Assembly: GCA_030039095.1 (NCBI GenBank)
Contig: JASHQP010000550.1
Coordinates: 1 to 7,119 of the forward strand
Direction of reading: 5' to 3'
Source: Streptosporangiaceae bacterium
Lineage (GTDB): Bacteria > Actinomycetota > Actinomycetes > Streptosporangiales > Streptosporangiaceae
Length of the DNA: 7,119 nt
Shown here: positions 1 through 5,918 of the stretch, piece by piece
Numbering within the stretch: the first letter of the stretch is position 1
Layout of the letters: every line of letters starts with the position of its first letter
Program-made: the position numbers and the translations under genes
Notes under the pieces: generated by a model
The model's database searches: none
What the model saw: only the letters and a program-made list of their open reading frames with translations
What the model was told of the DNA's origin: nothing

Positions 1-1208
1 GCCTCCGCTGCTGGCTCGGCCTCAGGTACTGGCCTGGATTCAGGCGCTGGCACGGCCTTGGGCGCTGGCCGGGCCACGGCCTTGGGCGCGGCTACGCTCG
101 CCGGCTTGGTCTTGCCCGCTGGCTTGGCGTCGTTCGCTGGCTTGGCGCTGGTGGCCGGCTTCGGCTTCGGGGCGGGACTTGGCGCCCGCCTGGGTACCGG
201 CACCGTTTCGGCCTCGGCGCGCTTGTCCGAGCCGGGCGCCGTGCCAGCCCCTGTGTCGTCAGCCCCTGTGTCGTCGGCCTCTGTGTCGTCGGCCTCAGTG
301 TCGCGAGCCTCTGTGTCGTTCGGGAGATCCAGCGTCGGCGCCGGGCTGAACGCCGACGCCGGGTTGCTGGGGTATACGGCGGGCTGCTGCTCGCGTTCGG
401 CCTGTTCATGGCGCTCCGCGCTGCGTGCAGCCGGGTGACCCTCGTCGCTGGAGGGATCATCGTGGCCGGGTTCGCTTTCGATGGCGAGATCCGGGACGGT
501 TTCGGCGGACGGGACCGGCGGGGCGGACGGGACCGGCCTGGCTGACGGGACCGGCGGACCTGCCGGGGCGGGTCTGGCCGACGGGACGGAGTTGGCCGGC
601 GGGGCGGCGGGCTTGGCCGGCGGCACGTACCGGACGGCCGCCGCATCCGGGGTGGTCCGCGGGCCGAACAGGTCGTCGAGCCCGTGACGCTGCCGCACCT
701 CGATGTGGCCGGACGGCTGGGTGAATTCCCGCTCCGGGGCCCCGGCCAGCCCCGCCCGGCGCAGCCGCGCGTGCCGCAGCATGCTCAGCAGCAGCCCGAA
801 CCCGAGGAGCACGAGCACCCACGGAATGATCGCCGCGGCGGCGGCGGTGGGCTTGTGCGGGAGCTTGGTGTTCGTTGCGTGCACGGTGTCGGCGCCTGCG
901 GCGGCGGCGAGCAGGACCAGCATCGTCAGCCAGGCGTAGCAGCGGGACGGCAGGCCCGCCCCGCGCAGCGCGAGGACCGCGGCGCACGCGACCACGAGCA
1001 TCGCGTCGAAGATCACCGGGTAGATCCGGGCGAACCGGGGCGACACCCCGGCGGAGAGGGCGATCGCGTGGATCCCCGTGTACGACAGCACGAAGGCGGC
1101 GGCCATGAGTACCAGCACGCCGACCGCCACCGCAACTAGCCCGAACAGCCGCAGTCCGCGGTGGCTGTCCGCCGGGTGCGCGGTGCCCCCCTGGGGTTGG
1201 TTGCTCAT
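1..1208 (-). CDS. DUF2637-type four-helix membrane protein with long repeat-rich tail (3' end outside window)
   Basis: Start is ATG at 1208, preceded by purine-rich AGGAAGGACGAAGGG; 402 complete codons then run off the left edge with no stop. Residues about 21-45, 60-82, 91-108 and 121-143 are hydrophobic and read as four membrane helices. Basic residues before helix 1 (HRGLR) and after helix 4 (RHARLRR) suggest that both ends are cytoplasmic. The core (FVLSYTGIHAIALSAGV, then RIYPVIFDAMLVVACAAVLAL) resembles the DUF2637 family, which I recall as including SpdB-like spread proteins of actinomycete plasmids and integrative elements as well as stand-alone chromosomal proteins. From about residue 185 the protein is low-complexity: PVPSA repeats, an acidic DDTEA repeat at about 298-321, then Lys/Pro/Ala-rich sequence. 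No enzyme motif is visible and the function is unknown. The gene diverges from hmgA. Third-position A/T rises from about 6% in codons 40-240 to about 22% in codons 241-402 (hand count), so the tail evolves differently from the core. Confidence 0.82.
   Translation of the reverse strand, partial: MSNQPQGGTAHPADSHRGLRLFGLVAVAVGVLVLMAAAFVLSYTGIHAIALSAGVSPRFARIYPVIFDAMLVVACAAVLALRGAGLPSRCYAWLTMLVLLAAAAGADTVHATNTKLPHKPTAAAAAIIPWVLVLLGFGLLLSMLRHARLRRAGLAGAPEREFTQPSGHIEVRQRHGLDDLFGPRTTPDAAAVRYVPPAKPAAPPANSVPSARPAPAGPPVPSARPVPSAPPVPSAETVPDLAIESEPGHDDPSSDEGHPAARSAERHEQAEREQQPAVYPSNPASAFSPAPTLDLPNDTEARDTEADDTEADDTGADDTGAGTAPGSDKRAEAETVPVPRRAPSPAPKPKPATSAKPANDAKPAGKTKPASVAAPKAVARPAPKAVPAPESRPVPEAEPAAE
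246..320 (-). repeat. Five tandem 15-base units in the tail of the DUF2637-type gene
   Basis: Units start at 246, 261, 276, 291 and 306. The first two are identical (agcccctgtgtcgtc) and the others differ at one to four positions. On the coding strand they encode an acidic five-residue repeat of the type D-D-T-E/G-A. The 15-base period keeps the reading frame, so copy number can change by slippage without breaking the protein. Confidence 0.85.
508..597 (-). repeat. Degenerate 18-base tandem repeat encoding PVPSA-type segments
   Basis: Units start at 508, 526, 544, 562 and 580. Those at 508, 526 and 544 share the perfect 12-base core gacgggaccggc, the unit at 580 keeps gacgggac, and the unit at 562 has diverged. 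On the coding strand they give R/P-P-V-P-S-A hexapeptides, a proline-rich linker between the membrane core and the distal tail. The period is again a multiple of three. Confidence 0.75.
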
Positions 1209-1224
1209 CAGGCCCTTCGTCCTT

Positions 1225-1236
1225 CCTCGCGCGAGG
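1225..1236. promoter_or_regulatory. 12-base perfect palindrome in the leader of the DUF2637-type gene
   Basis: CCTCGCGCGAGG reads the same on both strands. It lies 17-28 bases upstream of the minus-strand ATG and touches the purine-rich ribosome-binding stretch. It could be a repressor operator or a small leader hairpin. A palindrome of this length can occur by chance in GC-rich DNA, so the role is inferred only from position. Confidence 0.3.
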
Positions 1237-1390
1237 CAGCCGCACGCCGCGGGCTTATAGTCGAAAACTGGGAGCCAGACCGGCGCTGCCGCCATGGCGT
1301 TGCACGGATATCGGCGTTGCTGCTGGAATACCGGGGCACGAATGGCGGGTGGCCAGGCGGCTCCAGGCAGGGCCTCGCGGTTTCGGCGCC

Positions 1391-1397
1391 AAGGGAG
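1391..1397 (+). promoter_or_regulatory. Ribosome-binding site of hmgA
   Basis: AAGGGAG ends five bases before the ATG at 1403. It selects this start over the in-frame ATG at 1349, which would add 18 residues that do not match the conserved MPYYR beginning of short-form homologues and has no comparable site. Confidence 0.75.
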
Positions 1398-1402
1398 ACG
1401 AT

Positions 1403-2590
1403 ATGCCGTACTACCGAGTTGCTGGGGAGATTCCGCGGAAGCGCCACGTGCGCTTCCGTCGTCCCGACGGCGGCCTCTATGCGGAGGAACTGATGGGCGA
1501 GGAAGGGTTCGTGTCCGATTCCTCGCTGCTTTACCATGTCCACCCTCCGACGGCCATCGTAAAGAGCGAAGGCCTCGATGAGGCCGCGCAAGCGGGCGTG
1601 TCGCCGAATCATCCGCTGTTGCCACGCCATTTCCGGACTCAGGAACTGCCTGCGGGCGGGGACATGGTGCTCGGCAGGCAGCTTCTGATGGCCAACGACG
1701 ATGTGCGGATCTCGTTCACGGCGGCCGAGGCGCCGTCGGAGCTTTACCGGAATTCAACGGGTGACGAGGCCATTTACGTTCGCAGCGGCTCGGCCAGATT
1801 CGAGTCCGTGTACGGCTCGATCGACGCCTCGGCGGGCGATTACGTCGTGGTTCCCCGCGGAACAATTCACCGCTGGATTCCGGCGGGTGGCGAGCCCGTT
1901 CACGCACTTGTCATCGAGGCCCACGGGCACATCAGGCCGCCGAAGCGCTACCTGTCGGCCACCGGCCAGTTCCTCGAGCACGCCCCGTACTGCGAGCGGG
2001 ATCTGCGCGGCCCGGACGGCCCGATCGTCGCCGACGGCGAGGACGTGCCCGTGATCGTGCGCAACCGGGGCGGGCTCACCAGGCTGAGCTACGCGTTCCA
2101 CCCGTTCGACGTGGTCGGCTGGGACGGTTACCTGTACCCGTACGCGTTCAACATCGCCGACTTCGAGCCGATCGTGAAGCGCACCCACGCGCCGCCCCCC
2201 GTGCACCAGACCTTCGAGGGGCCGAACTTCGTCATCTGCTCGTTCTGCCCGAGGCCGCTCGACTTCGACCCCGAAGCCGTGCCGATCCCGTACAACCACC
2301 ACAACGTCGACTCCGACGAGATGATGTACTACGTGGCCGGCGACTACACGGCGCGCAAGGGCTCCGGGGTCGGCCTCGGCTCGATCACGCTGCACCCGTC
2401 GGGATTCACGCACGGGCCGCAGCCGGGCGCGGTCGAGGCGGCGATCCGTGCGCTCGACGAGGGGCACGGCACCACCGACGAGACCGCGGTGATGATCGAC
2501 ACGTTCCGGCCGCTGCTCCTCGCCCCGGCGAGCCGCCGCGCCGAGGACCCGGAGTACGCCTGGAGCTGGGCCAGGGCCTCCCGCGGCTGA
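1403..2590 (+). CDS. hmgA: Short-form homogentisate 1,2-dioxygenase
   Basis: A 395-residue two-cupin protein predicted to be cytosolic. The family opens the ring of homogentisate with O2 to give maleylacetoacetate, the central step of tyrosine/phenylalanine breakdown. The Fe(II) ligand pattern is intact: His300 and Glu306 (H-N-V-D-S-D-E) and His337 (in FTHGP) match human His335, Glu341 and His371. His262 (in RTHAPPP) is the likely counterpart of catalytic His292. It is shorter than the human or Pseudomonas enzymes (about 430-445 residues) because it lacks their N-terminal YLSGFGNEF-type segment, and instead begins MPYYRVAGEIPRKRH like a short bacterial branch. The substrate of that branch is less certain, and a related dihydroxy-aromatic acid is possible. 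No other gene of the pathway is nearby. Codon use changes abruptly near 1911: about 25% A/T-ending codons before, about 2% after. The gene diverges from the DUF2637-type gene and is followed 101 bases later by the cyclase gene. Confidence 0.85.
   Translation: MPYYRVAGEIPRKRHVRFRRPDGGLYAEELMGEEGFVSDSSLLYHVHPPTAIVKSEGLDEAAQAGVSPNHPLLPRHFRTQELPAGGDMVLGRQLLMANDDVRISFTAAEAPSELYRNSTGDEAIYVRSGSARFESVYGSIDASAGDYVVVPRGTIHRWIPAGGEPVHALVIEAHGHIRPPKRYLSATGQFLEHAPYCERDLRGPDGPIVADGEDVPVIVRNRGGLTRLSYAFHPFDVVGWDGYLYPYAFNIADFEPIVKRTHAPPPVHQTFEGPNFVICSFCPRPLDFDPEAVPIPYNHHNVDSDEMMYYVAGDYTARKGSGVGLGSITLHPSGFTHGPQPGAVEAAIRALDEGHGTTDETAVMIDTFRPLLLAPASRRAEDPEYAWSWARASRG
1431..1458 (+). other. Palindrome and 9-base-pair stem-loop at the start of hmgA
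   Basis: TTCCGCGGAA (1431-1440) is a perfect 10-base palindrome. Overlapping it, CGGAAGCGC (1436-1444) and GCGCTTCCG (1450-1458) form a perfect 9-base-pair stem with the 5-base loop CACGT. The structure covers codons 10-19, about 30 bases after the ATG. It could slow translation or serve as an operator. It also encodes the conserved PRKRHVRFR segment, so it may be incidental. Confidence 0.45.
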
Positions 2591-2679
2591 CCACCTTCGA
2601 CCCCGATACGACCCGCGTCGCCGGGCGGCTGGGTGGGTGGCGGCAACGCGGCTCGCGGGCCTTTGTCGGGCCGGTCTCC

Positions 2680-2685
2680 TAGGCT
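2680..2685 (+). promoter_or_regulatory. Candidate -10 element for a leaderless cyclase-ATPase transcript
   Basis: TAGGCT fits the actinobacterial TANNNT -10 consensus and ends six bases before GTG 2692, so transcription could begin at or next to the start codon. No Shine-Dalgarno sequence lies at normal spacing before GTG except a lone AGG. The TAG of the element is also an in-frame stop, limiting the start to TTG 2686 or GTG 2692. No good -35 hexamer is seen. CTTTGTC occurs twice, at 2661 and 2684. Confidence 0.45.
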
Positions 2686-2691
2686 TTGTCC

Positions 2692-5454
2692 GTGGAGACG
2701 TTCACCTTTCTCTTCACGGACATCGAGGGCTCGACGGCGCTGCTGCGGCGCATCGGGCAGGACGCCTACGCCCGGGTGCTGGACGGCCACCACTCGCTCA
2801 TCCGGTCCGGCCTGGCCGCTCACGGCGGCCGCGAGGTGAAGACCATGGGCGACGGGTTCTTCGCCGTTTTCTCCTCGCCGAGCGCCTGCGTGGCCGCCGT
2901 GCTCGACATGCAGCACGGCCTCGAGGCCCATGCCTGGCCCGGCGGGGAGCGGGTCCGGGTGCGCATGGGCGTGCACACCGGTGAGGCGGCCCAGACCGGC
3001 GCCGCCGACCTGATGGGCCTCGACGTGCACCGCGCCGCCCGGGTGGGCGCGCTCGCCTACGGGGGGCAGGTCCTGCTCTCGGAGACGGCGGCTGCGCTGG
3101 TACGCGACCGGCTCCCGCCGCGCGCCGCGGTGGCCGACCTCGGCCCGCACCGGCTGAAGGACCTGGGCCGCCCCGAGCAGATCTTCCAGCTGAACGCCCC
3201 GGGTCTTCAGGCCGAGTTCCCGCCGCTGCGCTCGCTGGGCAACCCGGAGCTGCCGAACAACCTGCCGACGCAGCTCGCGACGTTCATCGGCCGCGAGCAG
3301 GAACTGGCGGACGTCAGGGCGCTGGCCGAGACGTCCCGCCTGGTCACGCTTACCGGCGCCGGCGGGGCCGGCAAGACCAGGCTGAGCCTTCAGGTGGCCG
3401 CCGAGCTGCTCGACGGCGCCGGCGACGGGGTCTGGTTCGTGGAGCTGGCGCCGGTCGCCGACGAGGACGAGGTGGCGCCGGCCATCGCCGCTGCGCTGAC
3501 GATCGCCGGGCAGCCCGGGCGGCCAATCCTGGAGACGCTGGCCGACGCGCTCGCGCCGCAGAACGTCCTGATCGTCCTCGACAACTGTGAGCACCTGATC
3601 GGCGCCTGCGCCAAGGCGGCGGACGCGATCCTGCGGGGCTGCCCGCGGGTGCACATGATCGCGACCAGCCGCGAGCCGCTGGGCATCGCCGGCGAGGTCA
3701 TCTACCGGGTGCCGTCGCTGTCGCTTCCCGTGCCGGAACCCGGCGCCGACGCCGGCCCGGCCATCCAGGAATCGTCGGACGCCGTCGCGCTGCTGGTGCA
3801 GCGGGCACGTGAGCAGGGTGTCGCCCTGGCCCACGACGAGGAGACCGGCCGGCTCCTGGTTTCGGTATGCCGCCGGCTCGACGGCATGCCCCTGGCCATC
3901 GAGCTCGCCGCGGCGCGGTTGCGCTCCATGTCGCTCACCGACCTGCGCGACCGCCTCGACCAGCGGTTCCGCCTGCTCACCGGGGGCAGCCGCACCGCCA
4001 CGGAGCGCCAGCGGACCCTGCAGGCGACGGTCGACTGGTCGTATTCGCTGCTCAACACCGCCGAGCAGGTGCTGCTGCGGCGCCTGTCGGTGTTTCCGGA
4101 GACCTTCGACCTCGCGGCGGCCGAGGCGGTGTGCGGCTTCGGCGACATCGAGACGGTCGAGGTCGCCGGCCTGCTCGGCTCGCTCGCGGACAAGAGCCTG
4201 GTCGTGACCGAGCCGGCCGGGACGGCGGTCCGCTACCGGCTGCTGGAGACCATCCGCCAGTTTGGCGCCGAGCGTCTCGCCGAAGCCGGCGACGACCAGG
4301 CCGCCGCCCTCGCCGCCGCGCACTGCGCGTACTTCCTGCGCGTCGCCGAGGCCGCAGACCCGCACCTGAGCGGGCCAGACCAGGGAACATGGTTTGCCCG
4401 CCTGGATGCCGATCAGCTCAATCTGTGGCGCGCCGCCGAGTACGCCGCGCGCCGCCCGGACGGCGCCGCCCTGGCGCTGCGGTTCGGCTTTGCGCTGCGC
4501 CGGTACTGGGGATGCCGTCCCCGCGAAACCGAGGCCTTCGAGCTGCTCGCTTCCGTGCTGCTGCGGCCCGACGCGGGCGCGGACCCCGTGCTGCTCGCCC
4601 GGGCGCTGACCACGGCCGCCTTCTTCGCTCACACGAACGACGCGGCCGCCGCGCAGCGGTTCGGGAGCCGGGCGGTGCAGCTTGCCCGGGAGCTCGGCGA
4701 CGACCGCGTGCTGATCGAGGCCCTGTCCGCACAGTGCTCCACCTGCTATTACCTCGGCAAGATCGAGGACGGACTTGCGTTCGGGCGGGAGGCCGTTCAG
4801 CGCGCCAGGCGGCTCGGCGACGACGTGATCCTCAGCAGCGCGCTGATGTCGCTGCTCATGAACAGCTACATCCTCGACCCCGGCGGGTCCAGCCGGCTGT
4901 TCGCCGAGGCGATCGCGTGCATCGGCCGGTCCGGAGATCTGCAGACCGCCTACAGCCTGCATAACAACGCCGGCGTCCAGGCGCTGCTGACCGGGGACAT
5001 GCCCGCCGCCCGGGCGCATCTGGAGCAGGCCCTGCAAAGCAACCGGGCGGCGGTGCGGGAGGACGAGAGCGTCGTCTCCATCAACCTGGCCTGGGTGCTG
5101 CGGGCCGAGCACGATCCCGACGCTGCCCGGGCGAGGTTCGAGGCCGTGCTGCGGACGGGCCGCCGGACCGGGCAGCGTTACGTTCTGGCCTACGGCGCCC
5201 TGGGCCTGGCGTGTCTCGCCGCGGACGCGGGCGACTGGCCGCGGGCGGCCGTGCGGCACGGGGTTGCGCAGGCGTTCCTCGACCGGATCGGGGAACGGTG
5301 GCAGGAACCCGAGGAGGGCTACCGCAGCGCCAGCATCGGCCAGATCCGGGAGCAGTTCGGGGAGGACGCGTTCGAGCTTGGCTACGGGGAAGGCCGGGCC
5401 CTGGGCTTCGACGACGCGATCGACGCAGCCCTGGGCAGGGCCCGCCCGGCCTGA
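2692..5454 (+). CDS. Adenylate cyclase domain / STAND ATPase / TPR-like signalling protein
   Basis: A 920-residue cytosolic protein (numbered from GTG 2692; TTG 2686 would add two). Residues about 3-165 form a class III nucleotide cyclase domain, predicted to make cAMP from ATP: metal-binding Asp10 (FTDIEGST) and Asp54 (MGDGF), adenine-specifying Lys50 and Asp106, and transition-state Arg117 are present. The usual Asn is His113 (in DVHRAAR), so activity is uncertain. A linker (HRLKDLGRPEQIF) leads to FIGRE at 198-202 and a STAND/NB-ARC-like ATPase: Walker A GAGGAGKT at 222-229, Walker B IVLD ending at Asp297, TSREPL after it, and GMPL at 398-401. A winged-helix-like part follows (TLQATVDWSYSLL, 442-454). 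About 640-870 is helical TPR-like repeat, probably a ligand or partner sensor. The C-terminus ends in GRARPA with no LuxR or SARP DNA-binding domain, unlike related cyclase-ATPase-LuxR regulators of mycobacteria. It converges with the EthD-family gene. Confidence 0.88.
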   Translation: METFTFLFTDIEGSTALLRRIGQDAYARVLDGHHSLIRSGLAAHGGREVKTMGDGFFAVFSSPSACVAAVLDMQHGLEAHAWPGGERVRVRMGVHTGEAAQTGAADLMGLDVHRAARVGALAYGGQVLLSETAAALVRDRLPPRAAVADLGPHRLKDLGRPEQIFQLNAPGLQAEFPPLRSLGNPELPNNLPTQLATFIGREQELADVRALAETSRLVTLTGAGGAGKTRLSLQVAAELLDGAGDGVWFVELAPVADEDEVAPAIAAALTIAGQPGRPILETLADALAPQNVLIVLDNCEHLIGACAKAADAILRGCPRVHMIATSREPLGIAGEVIYRVPSLSLPVPEPGADAGPAIQESSDAVALLVQRAREQGVALAHDEETGRLLVSVCRRLDGMPLAIELAAARLRSMSLTDLRDRLDQRFRLLTGGSRTATERQRTLQATVDWSYSLLNTAEQVLLRRLSVFPETFDLAAAEAVCGFGDIETVEVAGLLGSLADKSLVVTEPAGTAVRYRLLETIRQFGAERLAEAGDDQAAALAAAHCAYFLRVAEAADPHLSGPDQGTWFARLDADQLNLWRAAEYAARRPDGAALALRFGFALRRYWGCRPRETEAFELLASVLLRPDAGADPVLLARALTTAAFFAHTNDAAAAQRFGSRAVQLARELGDDRVLIEALSAQCSTCYYLGKIEDGLAFGREAVQRARRLGDDVILSSALMSLLMNSYILDPGGSSRLFAEAIACIGRSGDLQTAYSLHNNAGVQALLTGDMPAARAHLEQALQSNRAAVREDESVVSINLAWVLRAEHDPDAARARFEAVLRTGRRTGQRYVLAYGALGLACLAADAGDWPRAAVRHGVAQAFLDRIGERWQEPEEGYRSASIGQIREQFGEDAFELGYGEGRALGFDDAIDAALGRARPA

Positions 5455-5460
5455 TCCGCC

Positions 5461-5490
5461 CTGGACCGGCCTGGACCGGCCTGGACCGGC
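5461..5490. repeat. Three perfect 10-base direct repeats between convergent genes
   Basis: ctggaccggc is repeated three times without mismatch, starting six bases after the cyclase-ATPase stop codon and running into the hairpin. It lies in noncoding DNA on both strands. It may be a slippage product or part of an extended terminator structure, since each unit carries GGACC/CCGG self-complementarity. Confidence 0.85.
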
Positions 5491-5504
5491 CCGATCCGGG
5501 CCGG
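5486..5504. terminator. GC hairpin, probable bidirectional terminator
   Basis: CCGGCCC (5486-5492) pairs perfectly with GGGCCGG (5498-5504) around the 5-base loop GATCC. The hairpin starts 31 bases after the plus-strand cyclase stop and three bases after the minus-strand EthD-family stop, where a shared terminator of convergent genes is expected. There is no T-tract on either side, as is common in GC-rich actinobacteria, so efficiency cannot be judged. Confidence 0.55.
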
Positions 5505-5507
5505 GCC

Positions 5508-5816
5508 TCAGTCGTCGACGACCGCCACGAACATCCGCGAGCCGGGCGGGGCGATCTCCTGGTAGTCGGCCGCGGTCGCGCCTCCCTCGGGCGACCCGAA
5601 CCCGGCCTGCATCGCGGCCTGGTCGGCGAAGTACAGCTCGGCCATCCGGTAGTACGTCTGCTCGCCGCCGTCGAGCGCCGCGCCGAACCGGCTGGTCTCG
5701 CTCCGCTGCAGCCCGGGGATCGCGTTGGCCAGCGGCATGTGCGTGCCCAGATAGTGGCGGTCGAACGCTTCCGGGTCGCTCGGCTGGGTGTACAGGACCA
5801 CGAGTTTGACTGTCAC
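5508..5816 (-). CDS. EthD-family small protein
   Basis: A 102-residue protein with no signal peptide or membrane helix. MTVKLVVLYTQP begins a beta strand, then FDRHYLGTHMPLANAIPGLQR carries the F-x3-Y...H-x-P-L...P-G-L pattern of the EthD family, small dimeric alpha/beta-barrel proteins. EthD itself is needed for ETBE degradation in Rhodococcus, but most relatives have no known substrate, and none can be assigned here. The rest (YYRMAELYF, then FGSPEG and a terminal MFVAVVDD strand) fits the fold. GTG 5816 was chosen because it gives the usual family length. GTG 5828 is in frame and would add MSRS, and the open frame extends further upstream only as antisense of cysS. Gly-Gly-Glu-Gln at residues 50-53 lies in the loop before the second half. 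The gene diverges from cysS across 102 bases and converges on the cyclase gene, so it is probably transcribed alone. Confidence 0.85.
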   Translation of the reverse strand: MTVKLVVLYTQPSDPEAFDRHYLGTHMPLANAIPGLQRSETSRFGAALDGGEQTYYRMAELYFADQAAMQAGFGSPEGGATAADYQEIAPPGSRMFVAVVDD

Positions 5817-5820
5817 GCTC

Positions 5821-5906
5821 CGGGACACTACCCGCGCCACGGCCCGTTGCGCCACGTAACCAGGGGGCTCGGCCCGCAGCGGCCACAACCCGGTTGCAAT
5901 GTCCCG
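5821..5906. promoter_or_regulatory. Inverted repeat CGGGACA / TGTCCCG in the divergent promoter region
   Basis: CGGGACA at 5821-5827 and its reverse complement TGTCCCG at 5900-5906 sit at matching places, each overlapping or touching the candidate -10 of one divergent gene. The arms are seven bases long and 72 bases apart. They could be paired half-sites for a regulator of both genes, or chance. Confidence 0.3.
5825..5830 (-). promoter_or_regulatory. Candidate -10 element of the EthD-family gene
   Basis: On the minus strand TAGTGT matches TANNNT and ends eight bases before GTG 5816. GGAG (5821-5818) is only one base from the GTG, too close for a standard ribosome-binding site, so a leaderless or very short leader is likely. 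No clear -35 is seen. Confidence 0.35.
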
Positions 5907-5912
5907 TAGCCT
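5907..5912 (+). promoter_or_regulatory. Candidate -10 element for a leaderless cysS transcript
   Basis: TAGCCT ends six bases before ATG 5919, the same geometry as upstream of the cyclase-ATPase gene. Its TAG is in frame with cysS and so fixes the start. No Shine-Dalgarno sequence lies between it and the ATG. TTGCAA at 5894 is too close to be a normal -35. Confidence 0.45.
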
Positions 5913-5918
5913 GGCTGC

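Larger units (their letters stand above)
1209..1402. promoter_or_regulatory. Divergent spacer between the DUF2637-type gene and hmgA
   Basis: This 194-base gap must hold the promoters of both divergent genes. On the minus strand the most AT-rich hexamer is TATAAG (1259-1254), about 45 bases before the ATG and a possible -10 element, but I see no convincing -35 at normal spacing. On the plus side no clear -10/-35 pair stands out before hmgA; TTGCTG at 1317 is a weak candidate. A second short palindrome, CGCCATGGCG, lies at 1290-1299. Base composition is less GC-rich than the flanking gene cores. Confidence 0.4.

Noticed and set aside
246..320. CRISPR-like array
   Set aside because: The 15-base units abut with no spacers and keep the reading frame of a coding gene.
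58..438. Plus-strand Ala/Gly/Ser-rich frame of 126 residues
   Set aside because: It is the complement of the Pro/Ala-rich tail of the minus-strand DUF2637-type gene. Its repeat simply mirrors that tail.
530..541. Shared 12-base string ggaccggcctgg between the PVPSA repeat and the intergenic repeat at 5463
   Set aside because: It is short, GC-only apart from two bases, and lies in unrelated contexts; chance is likely.
1208..1630. A 140-codon minus-strand frame whose TGA overlaps the DUF2637 ATG (TGATG)
   Set aside because: The overlap looks like translational coupling, but the frame is antisense to the strong hmgA start and its product is Arg-rich without family resemblance.
1403..5454. hmgA and the cyclase-ATPase as one operon
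   Set aside because: There is a 101-base gap, the second gene appears to have its own promoter, and no functional link is visible.
2344..5886. A 1180-codon open frame on the minus strand
   Set aside because: It is antisense to the cyclase-ATPase gene, whose domains and codon bias are clear. Long antisense open frames are expected at this GC content, and its translation shows no recognisable fold. It also overlaps the EthD-family gene in another frame.
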